This document shows, piece by piece, positions 1 to 5,435 of a stretch of DNA of 5,435 nucleotides (position 1 is the first letter of the stretch; the number at the start of each line of letters is the position of its first letter). The notes under the pieces are model-generated. The model made no database searches and was not told the origin of the DNA. It saw only the letters and a list, made by a program, of their open reading frames with translations. Source of the DNA: an uncultured Clostridia bacterium (GTDB lineage Bacteria > Bacillota_A > Clostridia > TANB77 > CAG-508); NCBI GenBank assembly GCA_947369305.1, contig CANBLA010000071.1, positions 1 to 5,435 of the forward strand, in the 5' to 3' direction. Position numbers and translations under genes: made by a program.

Positions 1-2
1 AT

Positions 3-1484
3 GAGAATTTCATCCAAAACTTGGCTGAACGTTATATCAAAATTTTAACAGAAGTAACTAATGATATTACTACAAAAATAAGCAACATTGAAATCATTTC
101 AGAACAAGAAAAAGGCGAAATTTTAAACAATTTTAATGACACCCAGTTGCCTTATGACACTCAAAAAAATCTACAAACGATTTTTGAAGAGAATGCAGAA
201 AAAACACCAAATAAAACAGCAATTATCTTTGAAAATGAGAAAATTACTTATTCAGAATTAAATGAAAAAGCAAATCAAGTCGCTAATTTTCTATTAGCAA
301 ATCAGATAAAATCAAACGATATTGTAGGAATTATGCTTCCTCGTTCAATGCAAACTATCATTTGTATGCTAGGAATTTTAAAAGCTGGTGCTGGCTATAT
401 GTTAATTGACTCTAATTTGCCAAAAGATAGAATTGAATTTATGCTAAATAATTGCAATGCAAAAATGCTACTAACTACTTCTAAACTAAAACAAATTGAT
501 TTTGAACCAATCTATAATTTAAATACAACCAATTTGCAATATTACAATATAACAAATCCAAACATAAACAATAGTAATGATGACAACTTTGCCATTATTT
601 ACACTTCTGGTTCAACTGGTACTCCAAAAGGCATTACTTTAAAACGTCAAGGTGTTATCAATTTAGTTCTTTCTCATGAGGAACTTATGAATACTAAAAT
701 TTGTAATACCTTTATCAGTATAGCTTCTATTGCATTTGATATGTTTATTGTAGAAAATTTTGTACCTTTATTAACTGGAAAAACAATTCTTCTAACCAAT
801 GAAGAACAACAAAAAATACCGCAATACATAAATCGATTAATCCTAGATTATAACATCGATTTTATCCTAACAACACCATCTCGAGTGGAATTACTAATGA
901 ATGATACTGTTACATCACAAGCCCTAAAAAAATTAAAAATAATACAATTAGGTGGTGAAACCTTAACACCTATTCTATATAACAGACTAAAAAGCTATAC
1001 AAATGCAACAATATTTAATGGCTACGGTCCAAGCGAAATTACAGCTTGCTGTTCAAACAAAAAAATCCAAACAAATTCTATGATTAATATTGGAAAACCA
1101 AATTGCAACACACAAATCTACATTCTAGATAAAGACTTAAACCTATGTCCTACTGGCATTGAAGGAGAAATCTGTATTGCTGGTGATGGCATTTCAAAAG
1201 GTTATATCAATAATCTTGAAATGACCAAAAAATCTTTTATCAAAAATCCTTTTGGCAACGGTATGTTATATAAATCAGGCGATATTGGAAAATGGAATCA
1301 ACAAGGTGAAATCGATTATATTGGAAGAAAAGATTTTCAAATTAAAATTCGTGGTCTTCGTGTTGAACTATCCGAAATTGAAAATAAATTGTTGGAAATT
1401 CCTGAAATTGAGAACGGCGCTGTTATTTATAAACAAGATAAAAATGATAATTACTTAGTCCGGATTTTTCACTTCCAATATTGA
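3..1484 (+). CDS. NRPS, 5'-partial: end of condensation domain plus most of adenylation domain (frameshifted)
   Basis: This is the C-terminal part of a nonribosomal peptide synthetase that starts outside the window. The frame is open to the left edge. The TTG at 21 is not a convincing start, because the residues before and after it (ENFIQNLAERYIKIL) read as the usual end of a condensation domain and linker. Residues are counted from nt 21. The adenylation domain activates one amino acid as aminoacyl-AMP and loads it on the PCP. Visible core motifs are A1 ITYSEL (75-80), A2 LKAGAGYMLID (120-130), A3 YTSGSTGTPKG (194-204), A4 FDMF (239-242), A5 NGYGPSE (333-339), A6 GEICIAGDGISKGY (382-395), A7 YKSGD (417-421) and A8 GRKDFQIKIRGLRVELSEIE (435-454). 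The frame then runs off at RIFHFQY and stops at TGA 1482-1484, before motifs A9 and A10, which continue in the +1 frame. The protein as read lacks the catalytic A10 lysine. A hand alignment to GrsA gives pocket residues D240, M241, V244, L283, Q309, G311, G334, A342, C343. I do not recognise the substrate. The family call is very secure. Confidence 0.93.
   Translation, partial: ENFIQNLAERYIKILTEVTNDITTKISNIEIISEQEKGEILNNFNDTQLPYDTQKNLQTIFEENAEKTPNKTAIIFENEKITYSELNEKANQVANFLLANQIKSNDIVGIMLPRSMQTIICMLGILKAGAGYMLIDSNLPKDRIEFMLNNCNAKMLLTTSKLKQIDFEPIYNLNTTNLQYYNITNPNINNSNDDNFAIIYTSGSTGTPKGITLKRQGVINLVLSHEELMNTKICNTFISIASIAFDMFIVENFVPLLTGKTILLTNEEQQKIPQYINRLILDYNIDFILTTPSRVELLMNDTVTSQALKKLKIIQLGGETLTPILYNRLKSYTNATIFNGYGPSEITACCSNKKIQTNSMINIGKPNCNTQIYILDKDLNLCPTGIEGEICIAGDGISKGYINNLEMTKKSFIKNPFGNGMLYKSGDIGKWNQQGEIDYIGRKDFQIKIRGLRVELSEIENKLLEIPEIENGAVIYKQDKNDNYLVRIFHFQY
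1459..1481 (+). other. Frameshift junction splitting the NRPS gene
   Basis: Homology to adenylation domains moves from the first frame (codons beginning at 1455 and 1458) to the +1 frame. The new frame is bounded upstream by TAG 1456-1458 and the old frame stops at TGA 1482-1484, so the shift must lie in this short interval. Dropping one C of the CC at 1460-1461 restores YLVGFFTSNIDIDIS. Dropping one T of the T5 run at 1465-1469 restores YLVRIFTSNIDIDIS. The first reads more like the family. It also removes the CGG arginine codon at 1461-1463, and I found no other in-frame CGG in the window. The cause may be a sequencing or assembly indel, a real inactivating mutation or, less likely, recoding. 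Confidence 0.85.
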
Positions 1485-1524
1485 TATTGACATTTCTACA
1501 ATTCGTCACGAAATTGCAAAATCT

Positions 1525-3126
1525 TTGCCATTATATATGGTGCCGAAACATCTTATAAAACTTGATAAAATGCCAATTACAATAAATGGAAAAATCGATA
1601 AAAAGGATTTAGATAAACGTAAAATTACCAAAACTGAAAAGCAAACTTACGTCGCACCAGAAAATAAGTTGCAAACTTTACTTTGTAATACATGGAATCA
1701 ACTTTTACATACTCAAGTTGGAATCGATGACGACATTTTTGAAATCGGTGTTGACTCACTCATTGCTATAAAATTCAAAACTGCATTGTTATCACACAAT
1801 ATCAATATTCCTTATGCCAACTTGTTTAAATATCCAACTGTTCGTACTTTATCAGAAAATACAAAATTGGAAGAAACAACATCTAACTTGGGCAATTTTG
1901 ATTACACAAAAATCAAAAAAATTCTGGATAAAAATAATTTAGAAACCCTAAAAAATGCAGTGGTTTCTCATAATTATAAAAATAACATTCTTTTGCTTGG
2001 TAGTAACGGATTCGTTGGAAGTCATATTTTATATAACTTTATCAAACAAGATTCTGGGAAAGCTTATTGCATCATTCGTGATAAAAATAACAAATCAGCT
2101 AAAGAAAGATTGATTGACACTTTACATTTTTATTTTGACAATGAACTTGACCCATTCATCAATGATAGGATTATTATTTTAAAAGGTGATATTACAAAAG
2201 AAAATTTCGGATTAGATAAAGAAATTTTTGAAGAAATCACACAAAAAATTTCAACTATCATTAATTCTGCCGCCATGGTAAAACATTATGGAGATATTAA
2301 AAAATTTAAAGAAGTCAATATAAAACTGACTGAAAAACTTTGTGAATATTGTAAAAACAACCGTAAGAAATTGTTTCATACTTCAACAATGAGTATCTCT
2401 GAAAGTTCAAATATCGATGCTACTTATGTTGCCTCAAAAAAATACGAAGGTATAGAATTTACTGAAAATGATTTATACATTGGTCAAATCTTAGATAACA
2501 GTTACACATCTACAAAATTTGAAGCAGAAAGAATTATTTTATCCTATATGGTAGACGGACTAAATGCAAAAATAATTAGACTTGGCAATATTACAAATCG
2601 ATTTTCAGACGGAAAATTCCAAATCAATCCTAATGAAAATGCTTTTGCCAATAGACTAAAAAGCTTTATCCTCTTAAAAAATATACCAGAATATTTGCAA
2701 GCTTTACCTCTTGAATTTACTCCAGTTGATTTATGCGGAAAAGCAATTGTGTATATTTTACAAAATAATATTAGAGATTTTTCTATATATCATTTATACA
2801 ACAATCATTCTATCTATTTAAAAAATTTTGTTGACATATTAAATATGAATGATATAAAATTAAAATTTGTAGAAAGCAAAAAATTTAAATCTAGCATAAA
2901 GAAAATCCTAGATGAATCTGAGTTACAAGATCAATTATCAGGAATTATAAATGATTTAAATGAAAATTATGATTTAATCTATGAGAAAGATGTCGATTTA
3001 AGCTCTACTTTAACACAATTCTTTTTGCAACGTTTAGGATTTGAATGGCCAAAAATAGAAGAAAACTATATTCAAAAATATATAAATTATATGAAAAAAA
3101 TAAATTTTTTTAAGGAGGAGAAATAA
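1525..3126 (+). CDS. NRPS continuation: end of adenylation domain, PCP, terminal thioester reductase
   Basis: This is the 3' part of the same NRPS gene after the frameshift. The TTG at 1525 is only the first usable start codon. No ribosome binding site precedes it, and the homology begins earlier, at about 1459, so separate translation is unlikely. Residues are counted from TTG 1525. First come A9 LPLYMVP and A10 NGKIDK, whose K23 is the catalytic lysine. The PCP spans about 40-115, with IGVDSL carrying S78, the expected phosphopantetheine site (usual motif LGGDSL). The reductase spans about 150-533: nucleotide-binding GSNGFVG (159-165), NSAAMVKHYGD (247-257), the HTSTMS strand with S287/T288, catalytic YTSTK (Y327, K331) and RLGNITNRFSDGKF (352-364). 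This Rossmann (extended SDR) domain reductively releases the PCP-bound peptide as an aldehyde, possibly then an alcohol. The C-terminal helical region is complete and ends KEEK, so R is the last domain and there is no thioesterase. The kinase gene follows with no gap. Confidence 0.92.
   Translation: MPLYMVPKHLIKLDKMPITINGKIDKKDLDKRKITKTEKQTYVAPENKLQTLLCNTWNQLLHTQVGIDDDIFEIGVDSLIAIKFKTALLSHNINIPYANLFKYPTVRTLSENTKLEETTSNLGNFDYTKIKKILDKNNLETLKNAVVSHNYKNNILLLGSNGFVGSHILYNFIKQDSGKAYCIIRDKNNKSAKERLIDTLHFYFDNELDPFINDRIIILKGDITKENFGLDKEIFEEITQKISTIINSAAMVKHYGDIKKFKEVNIKLTEKLCEYCKNNRKKLFHTSTMSISESSNIDATYVASKKYEGIEFTENDLYIGQILDNSYTSTKFEAERIILSYMVDGLNAKIIRLGNITNRFSDGKFQINPNENAFANRLKSFILLKNIPEYLQALPLEFTPVDLCGKAIVYILQNNIRDFSIYHLYNNHSIYLKNFVDILNMNDIKLKFVESKKFKSSIKKILDESELQDQLSGIINDLNENYDLIYEKDVDLSSTLTQFFLQRLGFEWPKIEENYIQKYINYMKKINFFKEEK
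3112..3120 (+). promoter_or_regulatory. Strong ribosome binding site inside the NRPS 3' end
   Basis: AAGGAGGAG is a near-perfect Shine-Dalgarno sequence, with the AGGAGG core 8 nt before the ATG at 3127. It also encodes the last NRPS residues K-E-E. This fixes the kinase start and suggests that kinase translation is coupled to, or at least on the same mRNA as, the NRPS. Confidence 0.88.
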
Positions 3127-4941
3127 ATGGAGAATATAAATTCGCTAATTTCAATGTTAATCTCAGAAACATTAATTTTTATAGTTTTTTTAATAATATT
3201 CTTTACTCAAAAAAAGAAAAATCAATTAAAAAATGCATTTCTTAGCTTTTTAGTTGCTATATTTATTTGGATTTTGGGCTCGGTGTTGCAAATATCGTTC
3301 CAAAATACTAATATTAATCCATTTTCATTTGAAAAAATATCTGGTATTGGAGTACATTTTTCCCCAATTGCATTCCTTGCACTAGCTATGATTTTTGCTA
3401 ATACAAAAATTAATCTAACTAAAAAACATTTTATATTTTTAGTTATTCCTATAATATCAACCATATTATTATTAACAAATGAATATCATCATTTATTATA
3501 TGTAAAATACTCTACCAATATAACAGAATTAGTCTATGGAAAATGGTTTCCAATACATTCTGTTTATTCATATGGACTTTATTTTATTGCTATTATAATT
3601 TTTCTAAAGTATTCCTTTAAAAATTCTGGATTTTTTTCAAAACAGTCCTTACTACTAACCTTGGGAACTTGTATTCCTCTTATTATAAATCTTTTAGGAA
3701 CTGCAAAAATAATTCAAATTTCAATGTATGCAACACCAATTGCCTTTGCCTTTATGGCTCTATTTTATGCCATAGCTATATTCAAATTTAAATTTATCTC
3801 ATCAGCACCAATTGCACTACAAAAAATAGTGGATCAAATTTCAGATAGTTATATTATATTAGATGAAAACTACAACATCATCGACTTCAACGAAACCTTT
3901 TTACATACATTCCGCACAAAATCCGACTATATAAGAAGTAAAAACTTATTCAACCTATCATCTCAAAATACTAATATAAAAATCCAAGATACTTTTAAAC
4001 AAACCCTTCTAAAAGTAAAAGATTCATACGAAACATTTCAAATTGAAAATGAAATTCCTGAAATAGCAAAAACCTTTTCAATTGAAATAAACAATATTTA
4101 TAACAAACACACCTTCTTAGGTACACTTATATTATTCAAAGATATTACTCAACATAAACAAGATATTCAAACCATTGAAAACAATCAAGAAATGCTAATA
4201 GAACAAGAACGTCTTGTCTCACTTGGACAATTAATTGGAGGAATTGCACACAATTTAAAAACACCAATTTTTTCCGTTGCAGGTGGATTAGAAGGTTTAT
4301 CTGATTTAATTACTGAGTTTGATTTATCGATTGATAATGATTCTGTTACCAATCATGATATGCATGAGATTGCCTCTGATATGAGAGAATGGATAGAAAA
4401 ATTAAAGAGCCATATTTCTTATATGTCAGACATTATTACAACTGTAAAAGGGCAAGCCGTTACTTTATCAGAAAGCGAATCAATTAACTTCTCTATTACA
4501 GAATTATTCAAGCGTGTTGATATTTTAATGAAACACGAAATCAAAAATGCTTTAGCAGACCTAGAAATACGCAATAACGTTGGAGATTCGAATTTACTAT
4601 CTGGAAATATTAATAGTTTAGTTCAAATCGTAAACAACATTATTTCTAACTCTATTGAAGCATATGATAAAACTCAATCTAATAAAAAAATAGAATTAAC
4701 CGCTAATCAAAAAAACAATACTATCATTATTTCTATTAAAGATTATGGTTCAGGTATTTCAGAAGTCGCTCAAGAAAAATTATTTAAAGAAATGATTACC
4801 ACAAAAGGTAAAAATGGTACTGGACTTGGTATGTTTATGTCCTACTCAAACATTAAAGCTCATTTTAATGGGGACTTAAACTATGAAACTGAACTAAACA
4901 AAGGAACTACATTTTACATCACACTACCAATTCCAAGCTAA
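3127..4941 (+). CDS. 7TM-PAS sensor histidine kinase
   Basis: This is a membrane-bound two-component sensor kinase of 604 residues. The N-terminal part has about seven hydrophobic segments (roughly 8-27, 37-57, 78-92, 101-118, 146-163, 174-191, 200-222) and resembles the HisKA 7TM-type sensor region. A PAS-like domain follows at about 230-345 (YIILDENYNIIDFNETF, then a terminal LGTLILFKDIT). The dimerisation and phosphotransfer helix contains SLGQLIGGIAHNLKTP, with H375 as the predicted phosphorylated histidine. The residue after it is Asn (N376), where HisKA kinases usually have Glu or Asp. The ATPase domain at about 495-602 shows an N-box NNIISNSIEAY (N504, N508), G1 DYGSG (539-543), an F-box-like LFKEMITTK and G2 GKNGTGLGMF (561-570), so it looks catalytically complete. 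The start is set by the strong ribosome binding site just upstream. The ATG touches the NRPS stop codon in the same frame. A hairpin follows the gene. The ligand is not evident from sequence. The partner is probably the response regulator encoded at 5111. Confidence 0.93.
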   Translation: MENINSLISMLISETLIFIVFLIIFFTQKKKNQLKNAFLSFLVAIFIWILGSVLQISFQNTNINPFSFEKISGIGVHFSPIAFLALAMIFANTKINLTKKHFIFLVIPIISTILLLTNEYHHLLYVKYSTNITELVYGKWFPIHSVYSYGLYFIAIIIFLKYSFKNSGFFSKQSLLLTLGTCIPLIINLLGTAKIIQISMYATPIAFAFMALFYAIAIFKFKFISSAPIALQKIVDQISDSYIILDENYNIIDFNETFLHTFRTKSDYIRSKNLFNLSSQNTNIKIQDTFKQTLLKVKDSYETFQIENEIPEIAKTFSIEINNIYNKHTFLGTLILFKDITQHKQDIQTIENNQEMLIEQERLVSLGQLIGGIAHNLKTPIFSVAGGLEGLSDLITEFDLSIDNDSVTNHDMHEIASDMREWIEKLKSHISYMSDIITTVKGQAVTLSESESINFSITELFKRVDILMKHEIKNALADLEIRNNVGDSNLLSGNINSLVQIVNNIISNSIEAYDKTQSNKKIELTANQKNNTIIISIKDYGSGISEVAQEKLFKEMITTKGKNGTGLGMFMSYSNIKAHFNGDLNYETELNKGTTFYITLPIPS

Positions 4942-4949
4942 TTTTAATC

Positions 4950-4984
4950 AAAAGAAACTTCATACATGAAGTTTCTTTTCTCGT
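4950..4984 (+). terminator. Rho-independent terminator of the NRPS-kinase operon
   Basis: The arms at 4950-4963 (AAAAGAAACTTCAT) and 4966-4979 are perfectly complementary over 14 bp, with a 2-nt loop, or 4 nt if the closing A-T pair opens. The stem is AT-rich, and its 3' arm runs into a pyrimidine-rich stretch (TTTCTTTTCTC). It begins 9 nt after the kinase stop codon. The U-tract is imperfect, so termination may be partial. No comparable U-run is seen in the opposite direction. Confidence 0.8.
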
Positions 4985-5052
4985 CTATTATTGTTAACCA
5001 CATTATACTACCGTTATTTTCTTCTTTTTTCGACAATTCTTTTTAAATCTTA

Positions 5053-5081
5053 TTGACTATCCACACAAAATAATATAAAAT
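5053..5081 (+). promoter_or_regulatory. Predicted sigma-A type promoter for the response regulator
   Basis: TTGACT at 5053-5058 (-35) is followed after exactly 17 bp by TAAAAT at 5076-5081 (-10). Each hexamer has one mismatch to consensus. Transcription would start near 5088, giving a short leader of about 20-25 nt before the ATG at 5111. It lies downstream of the terminator, so the regulator can be expressed independently of the NRPS and kinase. No clear operator repeat is visible around it. Confidence 0.75.
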
Positions 5082-5095
5082 AAAGAAAATGAAAA

Positions 5096-5101
5096 AAGGA
5101 G
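5096..5101 (+). promoter_or_regulatory. Ribosome binding site of the response regulator
   Basis: AAGGAG lies 9 nt before the ATG at 5111. The strength and spacing support this ATG as the start codon. Confidence 0.85.
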
Positions 5102-5110
5102 ATTACCTTT

Positions 5111-5435
5111 ATGAGACTTTCTGAACAAAATCAACTTTCTGGACAAAATAATTATAAAATTATCGCAGTTGATGACGAAGGTGGCATTATTGATTCGCTA
5201 TCTGTGTTTTTACGTCGTTCTGGCTATACATTAGTTGGATGTACAAATCCACTAGAAGCAATTGAACGTGTCAAAAATGAGCATTTTGATTTAATGCTAC
5301 TTGACTTTATCATGACTCCTATACATGGTGACCAAGTTGTTGAAGAAATTCGAAAATTCAATCAAGAATTATACATTATTTTACTAACTGGTCATAAAGA
5401 TTTAGCACCACCATTAGAAACCATTAAACGTTTAT
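5111..5435 (+). CDS. Response regulator, receiver domain (3'-partial)
   Basis: These are the first 108 residues of a two-component response regulator cut off by the window edge. After a short polar N-terminal tail (MRLSEQNQLSGQNN) comes a CheY-like receiver domain. IIAVDDEGG holds the acidic metal-binding pair D21/D22, LMLLDFIMTP holds the predicted phosphoacceptor D65, and IILLTGHKD holds the switch threonine T93. The conserved lysine of the receiver fold should lie just beyond the window, so it cannot be checked. The output domain, if any, is also outside, so it is unknown whether the protein binds DNA. It sits 169 nt after the kinase stop, behind a terminator and with its own promoter. Its closeness to the kinase makes it the likely phosphotransfer partner; that pairing is inferred, not shown. 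Confidence 0.92.
   Translation, partial: MRLSEQNQLSGQNNYKIIAVDDEGGIIDSLSVFLRRSGYTLVGCTNPLEAIERVKNEHFDLMLLDFIMTPIHGDQVVEEIRKFNQELYIILLTGHKDLAPPLETIKRL

Noticed and set aside
21..23. TTG at 21 as the NRPS start codon
   Set aside because: The frame is open upstream to the window edge and reads as condensation-domain C-terminus on both sides of the TTG. No Shine-Dalgarno sequence precedes it.
1252..1458. A 68-codon + strand ORF overlapping the NRPS
   Set aside because: It lies in another frame within the conserved A6-A8 region, its protein has no recognisable family, and it has no ribosome binding site. It is a shadow of the real gene.
1455..1465. Programmed +1 frameshift site
   Set aside because: The heptamer resembling the yeast Ty1 slip site (CTTAG.C) is not in the reading frame, and I see no known bacterial recoding motif or clear stimulatory hairpin. 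A plain indel is simpler, though recoding is not excluded.
3036..3085. Internal promoter before the kinase (TTGAAT ... TATATT)
   Set aside because: The spacing is about 20 bp, and such hexamers are expected by chance in DNA this AT-rich. The coupled arrangement does not need a promoter here.
3222..3464. An 80-codon minus-strand ORF
   Set aside because: It is antisense to the kinase membrane region, which fully explains the sequence. No ribosome binding site or promoter supports it.
1..5435. CRISPR arrays, tRNA/rRNA genes, insertion sequences, riboswitches
   Set aside because: I saw no regularly spaced repeats, RNA-gene signatures, transposase motifs or structured leader. Almost all of the window is coding, and the one intergenic gap of 169 nt is explained by a terminator and a promoter.

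Overview
The window comes from a very AT-rich bacterium, most likely a low-GC Bacillota (clostridial) genome. The signs are A/T-ending codons throughout, strong AAGGAGG-type ribosome binding sites, a consensus sigma-A type promoter, and a 7TM histidine kinase plus response regulator of a type I associate with Clostridia. The lineage is an inference from style, not from a marker gene.

Layout, all on the + strand. (1) 3-3126 holds the 3' end of a nonribosomal peptide synthetase (NRPS) gene that begins upstream of the window. It encodes the last residues of a condensation domain, a full adenylation (A) domain, a peptidyl carrier protein (PCP) and a terminal NAD(P)H-dependent thioester reductase (R), i.e. 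a ...C-A-PCP-R terminal module. The reading frame is broken inside the A domain at about 1459-1470 by what looks like one extra base, so the gene appears as two ORFs: 3-1484 (C end and most of A) and about 1525-3126 (end of A, PCP, R). (2) 3127-4941 encodes a membrane histidine kinase (7 TM segments, PAS-like domain, phosphoacceptor His, HATPase). Its ATG directly abuts the NRPS stop codon and its ribosome binding site lies inside the last NRPS codons, so it is in the NRPS operon. (3) A perfect 14-bp hairpin at 4950-4979 probably ends that operon. (4) A new promoter (5053-5081) and ribosome binding site lead into a response-regulator gene starting at 5111 and cut off by the window end.

How the parts may work together: an NRPS ending in a reductase releases its peptide as an aldehyde (or alcohol), and such aldehydes often cyclise to imines, dihydropyrazinones or pyrazinones. 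A kinase translated directly after the synthetase, with a response regulator next door, suggests that product formation and signalling are linked, possibly by sensing of the product or its effect. That link is an inference from gene order. The frameshift means the synthetase may be non-functional in this copy, unless it is a sequencing error or is bypassed.
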